Source of the DNA: Synechococcus sp. HK05
GTDB lineage: Bacteria; Cyanobacteriota; Cyanobacteriia; PCC-6307; Cyanobiaceae
Direction: 5' to 3'
Assembly (NCBI RefSeq): GCF_019104765.1
Contig: NZ_JAHRXJ010000004.1
Coordinates: forward strand, 372,001 to 436,000
Length of the DNA stretch: 64,000 bases
The translations under genes were made by a program, and so were the position numbers. Below the pieces are notes generated by a model that was not told where the DNA came from, made no database searches, and worked only from the letters and a program-made list of their open reading frames with translations. Of the stretch, positions 36,022-45,152 are shown one piece after another (within the stretch, counting starts at the first letter, position 1; the number at the start of each line of letters is the position of its first letter).

Positions 36022-36167
36022 ACCGGATAAACACCGCAGAGATGCAGCTTCAGTGTGCTGCAAGGTTGCAGATCCACGATCGCGGGGGCGACACCCCAAG
36101 GTGCAACGCAACACCTGCCCATCAGCCAGAACAACGAAACAATCAATGGGGCCGGCTCTCGATCGGT

Positions 36168-36479
36168 ATGCCCGAACTCGCATGGACAGCCAAGGTGCAC
36201 CAGGCGAGCATCCTGCGCCTGCGCCCCTTGATCGCCAACAGCCTGGACCTTGAACTGCAGCGCCGGCATTGCCGCGATGGCTACCTGCTGCTGAGGGAAG
36301 CAGGGCTGCCTCGCCATTGCCAGGCCGAAGCCGTTGTGGTGACGATGCACTGGAAGGATTCACGCACCAACCTCTGCCACATCAGCGTGGCGAGCCAGGA
36401 GAGCGATCACCCGGAATCCACCCGCTGCTGGGATGTGGCCCTACGGCTACGGCGCCTGCTCCAGCCAACCAAGCCATAA
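36168..36479 (+). CDS. Hypothetical protein, 103 aa
   Basis: A small soluble protein starting MPELAWTAKVHQASILRLRPLI with a C-terminal helix (WDVALRLRRLLQPTKP). It is divergent from the histidine-phosphatase gene and 50 bp ahead of ppk on the same strand. I do not recognise a named family. It may be co-transcribed with ppk. Confidence 0.6.
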   Translation: MPELAWTAKVHQASILRLRPLIANSLDLELQRRHCRDGYLLLREAGLPRHCQAEAVVVTMHWKDSRTNLCHISVASQESDHPESTRCWDVALRLRRLLQPTKP

Positions 36480-36529
36480 CCTGACCGCAACCTTGAACTC
36501 CTAAAAAAGGCTCATCCCTCTGGCAAACC

Positions 36530-38782
36530 ATGGCCACCGCTCAGCCGCCGCACGAGCTGTATCTCAATCGTGAGCTGAGCTGGATCGAATTCAACAAACG
36601 CGTGCTTGCGCAGGCCCTGAATCCACAAACGCCCCTCTTGGAGCAGGCCAAGTTCAGTGCCATCTTCAGCAATAATCTCGATGAATTCTTCATGGTTCGG
36701 GTGGCGTCACTGCAGTCGCAGGTGCACGCAGGCGTGCAGAGCCTTAGCGAGGATGGAAGGACGCCAAGGCAGCAACTGGATGCCATCCGTGAGCAGCTGG
36801 AACCCCTGTTGCAACAACAGCAAGATCACTACCGCCGTGATCTGAAAAGCAACCTGTCCAACCACGGCATTTTGCTACTGGATTACGAGGATTTATCGCG
36901 CAAGCAGAAAGATTGGGCAAACAGCTACTTTCACACCAGTGTATTCCCGGTGCTGACGCCCCTGGCGGTTGACCCAGCCCATCCCTTTCCATTTATCAGC
37001 AATCTCAGCTTGAACATCGCGGTCACCATCCGCGACCCAAACACCCAACAACAACAATTCGCACGCATCAAGGTTCCGCAGAAAAACCTGCCGCGCTTTG
37101 TGAGCATTCCGCCTGAACTCCACGGGGGCCGAACACCGCAGCCGCTGTTCATGGGCTTGCCCCTCGAGCAGTTAGTGGCCTTCAACCTGCAACGCCTGTT
37201 CCCGGGGATGTTGATCGAGGGCCATCACTTCTTCCGGGTTACCCGAGATGCTGATCTCGAGCTGCGTGAGCTCGAAGCCGACGATCTGATGGAGGCCCTC
37301 GAGCAGGGCCTGCGCAAACGGCGCATGGGCGGCGAAGTGGTGCGCTTGGAGGTGGCCGACGAAATGCCGCCAGAGCTCGTGGAGCAGCTGATGCGCGGCA
37401 TGGAAGTCGACGATTTCGACGTGTATCGCATCAATGGCCCGCTGGGATTGGACGATCTGATGGGTTTGCTGGCGATCAACGCCCCCCAGCTCAAGGATGC
37501 GCCGTTTCGAGGCCGAACCCCCAAACAGCTCCGCACCACCCAGAGCAGCCAGCTGGAGGATGGCTCACTGCAGAATCAGGATTTTGAGAGCATCTTCCGC
37601 GTGATTCGCCGCGGTGATGTGCTGCTGCATCACCCGTTTGATCTGTTCTCCACCTCTGTGGAGGAGTTCATCAACCAGGCCGCCGACGATCCCCACGTGC
37701 TGGCGATCAAAATGACGCTCTATCGGGTATCGAAAAACTCGCCAATCATCGCTGCTTTGATCCGAGCCGCCGAAAACGGCAAGCAAGTGATGACCCTGGT
37801 GGAACTCAAAGCCCGCTTTGATGAAGACAACAATATCCAGTGGGCACGGCAGTTGGAACGCTCAGGCGTGCATGTGGTGTACGGCGTGCTGGGCCTCAAA
37901 ACCCACACCAAGATCACGCTCGTGGTGCGCCGTGAACAGGATAATCTGCAGGGCTATTGTCACATCGGAACCGGAAACTACAACTCCAAAACATCCAGCC
38001 TCTACACCGATCTTGGGATCCTCAGCTGCAACAACGAGCTGGTGAGCGATCTGGTGGATCTGTTCAACTACCTCACCGGTTTCTCCAAACAGCAGGAGTT
38101 CCGCCGCCTACTGGTGGCACCAGTCACCCTGCGGCGACGCATGCAGGAGCTGATTCAGCGCGAGATCGAGCATGCGCGCGCTGGCCGGCCCGCCGCCATC
38201 AAAGCCAAGATGAATGCCTTGGTGGATCCAGGCATCATCGCCTTGCTCTACGAAGCCTCCCAAGCGGGAGTGAGCATTGATTTGGTGGTGCGCGGCATGT
38301 GCAGCCTGCGGCCGGGGATCGCAGGCGTGAGTGAAAACATCCGTGTGGTGAGCGTGATCGGACGACTACTGGAGCATTCCCGCCTGTTCTGGTTCGCCAA
38401 TCACGGCGACGCTGAACTGTTCCTCGGCAGTGCCGACTGGATGCCCCGCAACCTGGATCGACGCGTGGAGGCGGTGGTGCCTGTTCTTGATCCCCAGATC
38501 AGCCTGCAGTTGGAGTGGTTGCTGCAGCTCTACCTCGACGATGCCCACGGCTGGCTGATGCAAGCCGATGGCAGCTATGTGGTGCGCAACCCCGAGGCGC
38601 CGGGCCCCCTGGCCCAGCAGGAACTGATGGAGCTCTGGTCGCTCAAAAGCGCTCGGGCTGAGGCGCTTGCCAGGTGGGAGCCAACCGCTGACGCTGCACC
38701 AACACCTGGGCCTTCCGTTCCAACCTGCGGCGATCCAACCACCACAGCCCAAAGCGACCCTCTTGCGCCAGCAGCGGGCTAA
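36530..38782 (+). CDS. ppk: Polyphosphate kinase 1
   Basis: Ppk1 reversibly builds polyphosphate from the gamma-phosphate of ATP. The 750-aa protein shows the N-terminal NRELSWIEFNKRVL, FSNNLDEFFMVRVA, the middle IKMTLYRVSKNSPIIAALI, and the two PLD-like catalytic parts: GLKTHTK with the autophosphorylated His, and HIGTGNYN. The C-terminus ends in a Pro/Thr-rich tail. ATG at 36530 is clear. The last 140 bp overlap the convergent gene 38643-40424. Very degenerate Pho-like repeats (CATAACCT, CGCAACCT) precede the gene at about 36474-36492, too weak to rely on. Confidence 0.95.
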   Translation: MATAQPPHELYLNRELSWIEFNKRVLAQALNPQTPLLEQAKFSAIFSNNLDEFFMVRVASLQSQVHAGVQSLSEDGRTPRQQLDAIREQLEPLLQQQQDHYRRDLKSNLSNHGILLLDYEDLSRKQKDWANSYFHTSVFPVLTPLAVDPAHPFPFISNLSLNIAVTIRDPNTQQQQFARIKVPQKNLPRFVSIPPELHGGRTPQPLFMGLPLEQLVAFNLQRLFPGMLIEGHHFFRVTRDADLELRELEADDLMEALEQGLRKRRMGGEVVRLEVADEMPPELVEQLMRGMEVDDFDVYRINGPLGLDDLMGLLAINAPQLKDAPFRGRTPKQLRTTQSSQLEDGSLQNQDFESIFRVIRRGDVLLHHPFDLFSTSVEEFINQAADDPHVLAIKMTLYRVSKNSPIIAALIRAAENGKQVMTLVELKARFDEDNNIQWARQLERSGVHVVYGVLGLKTHTKITLVVRREQDNLQGYCHIGTGNYNSKTSSLYTDLGILSCNNELVSDLVDLFNYLTGFSKQQEFRRLLVAPVTLRRRMQELIQREIEHARAGRPAAIKAKMNALVDPGIIALLYEASQAGVSIDLVVRGMCSLRPGIAGVSENIRVVSVIGRLLEHSRLFWFANHGDAELFLGSADWMPRNLDRRVEAVVPVLDPQISLQLEWLLQLYLDDAHGWLMQADGSYVVRNPEAPGPLAQQELMELWSLKSARAEALARWEPTADAAPTPGPSVPTCGDPTTTAQSDPLAPAAG

Positions 38783-40424
38783 GCAAAGGCCCCCAGTGGC
38801 GGTGCTGCGCGAGGTGCAGCGGCGCCGCCACCAGGATGTGACTGCTGCGCTGAGGCGCCTGTAAGCGCGGTTCATGGCGTAGACGATCCTCAAGATTCAC
38901 CAGCTCCTGGGCACTCGTTCCTTCGTAGGCAATCGGTGCGCGGGAATAGAAGTGAAAGCTCGGGCGGATCACACCCAAGAGTGCGATCGGCTGCCCTTGT
39001 AGCTGCTCAGCGCCCTGCAGAGCACGGGCACGAAGGGCGAGCGAGCGGATCGGTTGGCTACGCAAGCCATCCCCCAGCCGAAGCAGCGGCAAAAACACGG
39101 CAGGAACAAGCAAGAGCCAGCTCACCTGAACCGCCAATACCGGCCAGGTGAACCGCTCAGCAGGGCTGGGGATGCTGAACCAGAGTGCAAGCAAACCACC
39201 CGCCACAAGCAACACCAGCGCCGGGGTGAGCACACCGGAGGCGAGCACAGCAGGCGCCAGACCCACCAGATCTGGATCGCCAACTTGAGCGAGCCATTGC
39301 GGGGCGAATGCCAAGGCCAAGCCAAGGCTCAGGGAAGCGAAAGCGCCTAGCCGCACGCACCAGCGCACAACCCAATCACGCTCCCGCAACACAGAAGCCG
39401 CCAACAGGGCAGCCGCTGGCGTGGCGGGCAACCAGTAGCTGGGAAGTTTGGTTGCCGACACGCTGAACAGCAGCAACACCGCCAGCAACCAACACGCGGC
39501 AAAACGCGGCAAACCCGGCCCTCGCCGCAGGCCGCGCCAGAGCCCCAACAGAACCAACGGGCTCCAGGGAAGACTGGCAACGATCAGCATCGCCCCGTAA
39601 AACCACCAAGGAGCCGCGTGACGGTTCACCACCTCGGTGAAACGCTGAAGGTTGTGATACCCAAAAAAGCTCTGGGCAAAGGCCGGGCCCTCTCGCCACA
39701 GCGCGCCGGCATACCAGGGGGCTGCCACCACGAGGGTGATCAGCAGACCGCGCTGCGGCTGGAGACGCCGGCAAACATCCGGAAGGTTTCGATCCAGCAG
39801 CGCGCATCCAGCCCAGGCCAGGGCAAACAACACCAGAGCCACAGGCCCCTTGGTGAGGGTGGCGAGGCCAAGGGCCAGCCAACACAGCCACCATGGGATC
39901 CGGGCGCTGTGACACGACCACCAGGAACTCAACAGGGCGAACGCCACCAAGGCGGTGAGCAAGCTGTCGCTCACACCGATACGGCTCCAGAGCATCACCA
40001 ACGGGCTAAGCCCATAGAACAGCCCTGCCACCAACCACAACCCTTGTGGTCGCGTGAGCACACGGCGCTCCCACCACGCCATGAGCACCATCACCAGCAG
40101 CAAGGTGGCACCCGATGCCAAGGCCGAAGGCAAGCTCGCCGACCACGAGCCCAACGCATCCCAACGGCTGTGACCGGGAAGGCAGTACAGGGCCGCCATC
40201 AGCCAATACACGAGGGGCGGCTTGTCGTAGCGGGGCAATCCGTTCACCTGAGGGATCAACCAATCACCGCTCTCGGCCATCCCACGCGCTGATGCTGCAA
40301 AGAGCGGTGGAGTTTCGTCCACCAGCCCGATACCTCCGAGATCCCAGACAAACAACAACAGGGCGAGCAATGCAGCTACCAGGGCCACACCCCACAACGG
40401 AAACGATTTACGGCTTGGCAACAA
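38643..40424 (-). CDS. ArnT-like family 39 glycosyltransferase
   Basis: A 593-aa membrane protein with about ten to twelve helices and the family 39 pattern: after the first helix comes VDETPPLFAASARGMAESGDWLIPQVNG, the acidic pair of the catalytic loop, then RYDKPPLVYWLMAALY. Such enzymes (ArnT, Pmt relatives) move sugars from polyprenyl phosphate to lipid A or proteins at the periplasmic face. The start is a TTG at 40424 with no clear ribosome site and may be wrong. The 3' end overlaps ppk by 140 bp tail to tail. Confidence 0.83.
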   Translation of the reverse strand: MLPSRKSFPLWGVALVAALLALLLFVWDLGGIGLVDETPPLFAASARGMAESGDWLIPQVNGLPRYDKPPLVYWLMAALYCLPGHSRWDALGSWSASLPSALASGATLLLVMVLMAWWERRVLTRPQGLWLVAGLFYGLSPLVMLWSRIGVSDSLLTALVAFALLSSWWSCHSARIPWWLCWLALGLATLTKGPVALVLFALAWAGCALLDRNLPDVCRRLQPQRGLLITLVVAAPWYAGALWREGPAFAQSFFGYHNLQRFTEVVNRHAAPWWFYGAMLIVASLPWSPLVLLGLWRGLRRGPGLPRFAACWLLAVLLLFSVSATKLPSYWLPATPAAALLAASVLRERDWVVRWCVRLGAFASLSLGLALAFAPQWLAQVGDPDLVGLAPAVLASGVLTPALVLLVAGGLLALWFSIPSPAERFTWPVLAVQVSWLLLVPAVFLPLLRLGDGLRSQPIRSLALRARALQGAEQLQGQPIALLGVIRPSFHFYSRAPIAYEGTSAQELVNLEDRLRHEPRLQAPQRSSHILVAAPLHLAQHRHWGPLLSPLLAQEGRFGLWWLDRRRLERKAQVLVQRQRLAPTWQAPQPERF

Positions 40425-40550
40425 TCAGGGGGCGTAAATAGGGGTGAATGTCACCGGTGACAACGCTGGATAATCCGAATCCATGACTGAGTGCGGCGAC
40501 ATGAATACATGTGGCAGTCGCCAAGGCAAACAGAAAGCGAACTTGATCCG

Positions 40551-40808
40551 TCACGGCTGAAAGAGAGAGGAGCGGCTGCCTCGCAAGCTGTTCCAAAGCT
40601 TTTTGATTTCGTCGTAAGCAGCTTCTTGACTGATCTTGCCATTGCCCTGAAGACCAACGATCAAGCCCACACGATCTGCGAACTGCTCGAGGTTCTGATG
40701 AAAGGCCACACGCTCGGGGGTCCAGTCGTCACCACGGTAATGACTGAATCCTTCGAGGGGAGAATGAATGCCCTCTCCATCAGACAGCGGCTTTGGAGAC
40801 TCAGTCAT
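40551..40808 (-). CDS. Small conserved cyanobacterial protein (DUF7219-like)
   Basis: An 85-aa soluble protein. The segment NLEQFADRVGLIVGLQGNGKISQEAAYDEIKKLWNSL (residues about 39-75) is a recurring cyanobacterial small-protein pattern that I associate with DUF7219; function unknown. It starts at a clear ATG and lies alone between the glycosyltransferase and pstB, 57 bp from the pstB stop. Confidence 0.65.
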   Translation of the reverse strand: MTESPKPLSDGEGIHSPLEGFSHYRGDDWTPERVAFHQNLEQFADRVGLIVGLQGNGKISQEAAYDEIKKLWNSLRGSRSSLFQP

Positions 40809-40865
40809 AGAAGGAACAACCCATGATCCAGGAAGCGAGTGGCTGGGAGTTGACGTTCACCATGA

Positions 40866-41690
40866 TCAGCCGAATCGACCCGAGACATAATCCTGCGTTG
40901 CCTGCTGACTCGGTGCATTGAAGATCGTTTCAGTCTCTGCAAATTCCTCCAGGCAACCCACTTTTCCGTCGCCGTCTGCCTTGGGGGTGACATTGAAGAA
41001 GCCGGTCATGTCGCTGACGCGCACGGCCTGTTGCATGTTGTGGGTCACGATCACAATCGTGTAGCTCTTCTTGAGCTCATGCATCATTTCCTCGATCTTG
41101 AGGGTGGAGATGGGGTCGAGGGCTGAACAAGGCTCATCCATTAAGATCACTTCCGGCTCGATTGCAATGGCGCGAGCAATGCAGAGGCGCTGTTGCTGGC
41201 CGCCGGAGAGGGCATAACCGCTTTCCTTGAGCTTGTCTTTGGTTTCGTCCCAAATGGCGGCTTTCCGCAGAGAACGTTCAACCAACTCATCCATATCACC
41301 GCGATAGCCATTGATACGGGCACCGAAGGCAATATTTTCGTAAATGCTCTTGGGGAAGGGATTGGGCTTTTGGAACACCATCCCGATGCGGCGGCGCACC
41401 TCCACAGGATCCACATTCGGTGCATACAGATCCTGGCCATCGAAAATCACACGCCCTTTGATGGCGCACCCTTCGATCAGGTCGTTCATGCGGTTAAGGG
41501 CGCGCAGCACCGTGCTCTTGCCGCAACCGGAAGGGCCAATAAAAGCAGTGACCTTTCCGCGCGGAATCTGCATGTACACACCTTTCACGGCTTCATTGCC
41601 GCTGTAGCTGATGCCGACATTCTCAAGTTCCATGCAGAACTCGGAGCCGGATTGCTGCAGATGAGATGGAGAAGGCATGGAGGTGGTCAT
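40866..41690 (-). CDS. pstB: Phosphate ABC transporter ATP-binding protein
   Basis: PstB powers high-affinity phosphate import through PstCA. The 274-aa protein has Walker [10 protein letters not shown], signature [15 protein letters not shown], Walker [16 protein letters not shown], and the PstB-typical [16 protein letters not shown]. It is the last gene of pstC-pstA-pstB, with 39 bp between it and pstA. Confidence 0.96.
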   Translation of the reverse strand: MTTSMPSPSHLQQSGSEFCMELENVGISYSGNEAVKGVYMQIPRGKVTAFIGPSGCGKSTVLRALNRMNDLIEGCAIKGRVIFDGQDLYAPNVDPVEVRRRIGMVFQKPNPFPKSIYENIAFGARINGYRGDMDELVERSLRKAAIWDETKDKLKESGYALSGGQQQRLCIARAIAIEPEVILMDEPCSALDPISTLKIEEMMHELKKSYTIVIVTHNMQQAVRVSDMTGFFNVTPKADGDGKVGCLEEFAETETIFNAPSQQATQDYVSGRFG

Positions 41691-41729
41691 GGCACAGGCT
41701 TAGTGAGGTGCGAAAAAGGAAACGAGAAC

Positions 41730-42644
41730 TCAGGCGCGGGCGAAACGACCCAACCAGCGGGCGAACAGGTTGGCGGCCAGGATCATCACCACCAACACAA
41801 ACGAGGCTGCCCAGGCCAAGGCGATCTGGGCCTCATAGGGCATGATCGCGAAGTTGAAGATCAACACCGACATGGTGGCGATCGGGTTGAAGAGGCCCTC
41901 CTGCCAGAAGGGGGAGAAGAGGGCTGTAAAGATCAGTGGTGCGGTTTCACCGGCAGCTCGAGCAATGCCCAGCACGACACCGGTTGCAATCGGCGTGAAG
42001 GCCGCCGGAAGCGTGATCCGCGTGATCGTGACAAATCGGGAGGCACCGATCCCAACGGCGCCCCAACGCAGTTCCTGAGGCACGAGTTTCAGAGCTTCGT
42101 CGGTGGTTTTGATCACCGTGGGCAGCATCAACACCGAGAGAGCAACACCACCTGCCATCGCGCTGTAGCTCTGGCCGAAAAACAGGCGCGTGCTCACGAT
42201 CAAGCCGTACACAAACACGCCGCAGATAATCGACGGCACTCCCGAGAGAACATTGGTGCCAAAGCGCACGAATTGGGCAAACCAACCGGAGCGGGAGTAT
42301 TCAGCCAGATAGATGCCGCCACCCACGCCCACGGGAATGGCGATCAAGCTGGCGATCAAGGTCACCACAATGGTGCCAACGATGGCATTGCCAATCCCGC
42401 CGCCCTCAAGGCCCGGCGGAGGTGGCAACTCAGTGAGCAGCGAAAGGCTCAGGAGCGATCCACCCTTCACGAGCACATAGCCGAGCACCAGCAGCAAAGG
42501 CAGCACGGCGATCAGCGCGAACACAGATGCCACCACTGTGAACAGCAGGTTCCAGCGGTTACGCGCAAGGGAGCCATTGAAGCGCAGTGAAGAGCGGCGG
42601 AACTCTGGCTGCAGAGGAGCCAACGGTGAAGCTGTAGACGTCAT
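41730..42644 (-). CDS. pstA: Phosphate ABC transporter permease PstA
   Basis: A 304-aa inner-membrane permease with six helices. The inner-membrane coupling motif is in EALKLVPQELRWGAVGIGASRFVTITRITLPAA, matching the EAA loop. Pst-type blocks GVPSIICGVFVYGL and GGVALSVLMLPTVIKTTDEAL are present. ATG at 42644 was chosen; it is 5 bp from the pstC stop, so the genes are likely coupled. It pairs with PstC. Confidence 0.95.
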   Translation of the reverse strand: MTSTASPLAPLQPEFRRSSLRFNGSLARNRWNLLFTVVASVFALIAVLPLLLVLGYVLVKGGSLLSLSLLTELPPPPGLEGGGIGNAIVGTIVVTLIASLIAIPVGVGGGIYLAEYSRSGWFAQFVRFGTNVLSGVPSIICGVFVYGLIVSTRLFFGQSYSAMAGGVALSVLMLPTVIKTTDEALKLVPQELRWGAVGIGASRFVTITRITLPAAFTPIATGVVLGIARAAGETAPLIFTALFSPFWQEGLFNPIATMSVLIFNFAIMPYEAQIALAWAASFVLVVMILAANLFARWLGRFARA

Positions 42645-42649
42645 GGCAA

Positions 42650-43606
42650 TCAGCTGTACTTGAGGCTCAGACGACGCACGATCCACTGCGCCAGGATATT
42701 GACCACCAGCGTGAGCACCATCAACACCAACGCGGCATACATCAGCGCCGACACCTGAAAACCATCGGCCTCACCAAATTGGTTGGCGAGCATCGAGGAA
42801 ATGGTGTTGCCGGGAGCCAACAGACTCCAGCTGAAGTTGTTGGAATTGCCGATGATCATGGTGACGGCCATCGTTTCGCCCATGGCCCGGCCCAGTGCCA
42901 GCATCACCCCTCCGGTGATGCCCGAAACGGCGGCGGGGAGAATCACCCGCAGGATCGCGCCCCAGCGAGTGGTGCCAACGCCGTAGGCGGCCTGACGCAG
43001 CTCAGGGGGAACCTGCTGCAGGGAATCACGGGAAATGGCCGTGATGATGGGAAGGATCATCACCACCAAAATCAGAATGGCGGGCGCCACGCCGGGTCCC
43101 TGGGCCGTGGTGGAGAAGAACGGGAGCCAGCCGAGGTACACATGAAGCGCCTCAAGCAGGGGACGAAGGAAAGGCTCCATCACAAAAATGGCCCAGAGGC
43201 CTAGCACCACCGAGGGGATGGCAGCCAGCAGCTCCACCATCAGGCCAAGGGCCTGACGGATCCACAGCGGAATCAGATTTTCAGTGATGAAGATGGCGGT
43301 GCCAACCCCGAGGGGCACCGCGATCACGAGGGCCAGGATCGAGGTCACGATCGTGCCGTAGATCGCGGTGAAGGCACCGTATTGATTGCCGATCGGGTCC
43401 CAATCGGATGTGGTGATAAAGCGCAGGCCGAACGCGCCAATGGCCTGATGAGCCCCCGTTAACACCGTGAGCAAAATGCCCAACAGCACCAAGCCCACAA
43501 TCGAAGCGAGGCCAACCGAGAGCTGGCGGAAGCCCTGGTCGACCAGCTTCTCAGAGGGGGGGCGGCGCCTCAGAGAGAAGAGATCATTTGGTTCGGCAAG
43601 CGGCAT
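42650..43606 (-). CDS. pstC: Phosphate ABC transporter permease PstC
   Basis: The first gene of the pstCAB operon: a 318-aa permease with six helices, containing AIPSVVLGLWAIFVMEPFL and the coupling loop VPPELRQAAYGVGTTRWGAILRVILPAAVSGI. The ATG at 43606 was preferred over a TTG two codons upstream. Pho-box-like repeats oriented toward this gene lie 47-68 bp before the start (separate entry), implying phosphate control. It is divergent from the sphX-like gene. Confidence 0.95.
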   Translation of the reverse strand: MPLAEPNDLFSLRRRPPSEKLVDQGFRQLSVGLASIVGLVLLGILLTVLTGAHQAIGAFGLRFITTSDWDPIGNQYGAFTAIYGTIVTSILALVIAVPLGVGTAIFITENLIPLWIRQALGLMVELLAAIPSVVLGLWAIFVMEPFLRPLLEALHVYLGWLPFFSTTAQGPGVAPAILILVVMILPIITAISRDSLQQVPPELRQAAYGVGTTRWGAILRVILPAAVSGITGGVMLALGRAMGETMAVTMIIGNSNNFSWSLLAPGNTISSMLANQFGEADGFQVSALMYAALVLMVLTLVVNILAQWIVRRLSLKYS

Positions 43607-43652
43607 CGGCAACAGGCCTCATGCACCCAAGCTCCCACGCATCAGCACTCGT

Positions 43653-43674
43653 GGTTTTAAGAGCCGGTTAAGAG
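43653..43674 (-). promoter_or_regulatory. Pho box of pstCAB (candidate)
   Basis: Read on the minus strand: CTTAACCG, 3 nt, CTTAAAAC, an 11-bp-period direct repeat of the cyanobacterial PyTTAAPyPy unit. The position 47-68 bp ahead of the pstC start, and the mirror-image site of the divergent gene 32 bp away, make SphR binding likely. Only two good repeats are visible; the neighbouring 11-mers match poorly. Confidence 0.6.
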
Positions 43675-43705
43675 AGCGAATCGAGATGCTTATCGCACCC
43701 GTTCC

Positions 43706-43735
43706 TTGAATCATTCATTAACCAGGGCTTAACGA
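43706..43735 (+). promoter_or_regulatory. Pho box of the sphX-like gene (candidate)
   Basis: TTGAATCA (43706), ATTAACCA (43717) and CTTAACGA (43728) are spaced exactly 11 bp, giving a triple repeat with two good and one weak unit. The site ends 31 bp before the ATG at 43767. Together with 43653-43674 it would let one regulator switch both sides of the divergent spacer. Confidence 0.62.
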
Positions 43736-43766
43736 GGTGGCTCCATTGGCTGGTCAGAGTGGCGCC

Positions 43767-44819
43767 ATGCGTTCCTTTCCACCCGTGGTTGCTGCGCGCT
43801 TGGTTGCCCCCCTGTTTGCCGTTGGCCTGGCAGCGGTGAGCGGCGCCGGATTGGCCCAACAGGCCTCCACAAGCAGCAAAACCATCTGGATTTCGGGATC
43901 AAGCACGGTGTATCCCTTCAGCGTGGCTGCCATCGCCAAGACGAAAAGCCTCCTGCCCAAAGACGTGACGTTTAGGGCGAGATCGGTGGGAACCAGTGCG
44001 GGCTTTCGCGAATTTTGCAGCGGCAAGCTCAGTCTCGCCGCCGCCTCCAGGCCGATCAACAGCGAGGAACTCAAGCGCTGCGCTGCCGCTGGTGTGCGCT
44101 TCATCGAGCTACCGGTGGCCTTCGATGCCATCACGGTGGTGGTGAATCCCAAAAACAGCTTTGCCAAAGAGATCAGCACAGCCCAACTGCGCACGCTCTG
44201 GAATCGCAAAGCCCAAGGAACGATCCAGCGCTGGAACCAAGTGAACCCGGCATGGCCCAACACAGCAATCAAGCTCTGTGGCCCAGGCAAGGATTCCGGC
44301 ACCTACGACACCTTCAACAAGGCGATCAATGGCAGCACGACCAATTCCAGGCAGGACTACACCGCCAGCGAAGACGACAATGTGCTGGTGAACTGTGTGG
44401 CCAGCCAACCAGGGGCCCTGGGCTACTTCGGCTACGACTACTACCAAGCCAATCGCAGCAAACTGCGGGCCTTGGCCGTGCGGGGCATGAAGGGCACGGT
44501 GCTGCCCAGTGTGGAGTCGGTGCAGAGTTCCCTCTATCTGCCGCTCTCGCGGCCCCTGTTTTTCTACGTGAATGATCAGGCTCTAAAGAGCAACCCCGCG
44601 ATCCGAGCGATGGTGAGCGGCACCCTGCAGCGCGGCGTGAAGATTGCCCAACAGGCTGGCGTGATTCCGCTGCAGGATTCCACCTATCGGCTGGTCACCA
44701 ACAAGCTGTACCGCAATGTGCTGGGCAGCGCCTTTGCCGGCAACCTCCCCATCGGGTTCACCGTGGGGCAGGTCCTCGAGCGCAGCTTTGATCTGCACAA
44801 GCGGCCGCAATATCGCTAA
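43767..44819 (+). CDS. Phosphate-binding protein, SphX-like
   Basis: A secreted substrate-binding protein (350 aa) of the PstS superfamily. A signal peptide (residues about 1-31: basic start, hydrophobic core, ending GLAQ) precedes IWISGSSTVYPFS, the phosphate-binding loop with Ser/Thr ligands, and later SVGTSAGFREFC and CGPGKDSGTYDTF. It differs from the classical PstS at 45977 and matches the SphX branch that cyanobacteria carry beside Pst. ATG at 43767 fits the signal peptide; 43737 would add ten residues. It is divergent from pstCAB. Confidence 0.88.
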   Translation: MRSFPPVVAARLVAPLFAVGLAAVSGAGLAQQASTSSKTIWISGSSTVYPFSVAAIAKTKSLLPKDVTFRARSVGTSAGFREFCSGKLSLAAASRPINSEELKRCAAAGVRFIELPVAFDAITVVVNPKNSFAKEISTAQLRTLWNRKAQGTIQRWNQVNPAWPNTAIKLCGPGKDSGTYDTFNKAINGSTTNSRQDYTASEDDNVLVNCVASQPGALGYFGYDYYQANRSKLRALAVRGMKGTVLPSVESVQSSLYLPLSRPLFFYVNDQALKSNPAIRAMVSGTLQRGVKIAQQAGVIPLQDSTYRLVTNKLYRNVLGSAFAGNLPIGFTVGQVLERSFDLHKRPQYR

Positions 44820-45152
44820 TGCAAGGTGTTGCAGGCGACACCCAGCCGCCGATCAGCCGCAAATGGTGCGCATTGCTACTTGAAGCGCCATGTCAAGCGT
44901 TAGGTTGGCTTGATTCGAAGGGTTGAACATGTTGGTTAAGACAGGCCAAGGCAGCATCAGTTTTGTGGCGGGTTGCTGCTGGGTGAATTCCGTGATCAAG
45001 CCACCTCCCCTGCGCCATGAACACCATGAGCACCCCTCCCCGAACCGATCCAGCCACAACATCCAACCCGGCCGACTCCACAACAGCTGACAGCCATCCC
45101 TGCAATGAAGCGCTGATCTCCCGGCAGCGGCAGCGCTACCTCGCCTCACTGC
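44820..45152. other. Intergenic region without a convincing gene
   Basis: About 330 bp between the SphX-like gene and the atypical response regulator. It contains a 60-codon frame on the plus strand (45017-45199) of low complexity (Thr/Ser/Pro-rich) that runs into the regulator gene, and a 98-codon frame on the minus strand; neither resembles a protein. A GTTAAG near 44934 is a lone Pho-like half unit. I see no RNA gene or clear terminator. Confidence 0.5.

Noticed and set aside
36474-36492. Pho-like repeats before ppk (CATAACCT, CGCAACCT)
   Set aside because: The spacing is 11 bp but only one unit resembles the consensus, and it overlaps the upstream stop codon.
40408-40596. 62-codon minus frame between the DUF7219-like gene and the glycosyltransferase
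   Set aside because: It starts inside the 85-aa gene and ends inside the glycosyltransferase start; no recognisable pattern.
41193-42590. 465-codon open frame crossing pstB and pstA antisense
   Set aside because: Spans two convincing genes on the other strand, so a real gene is very unlikely.
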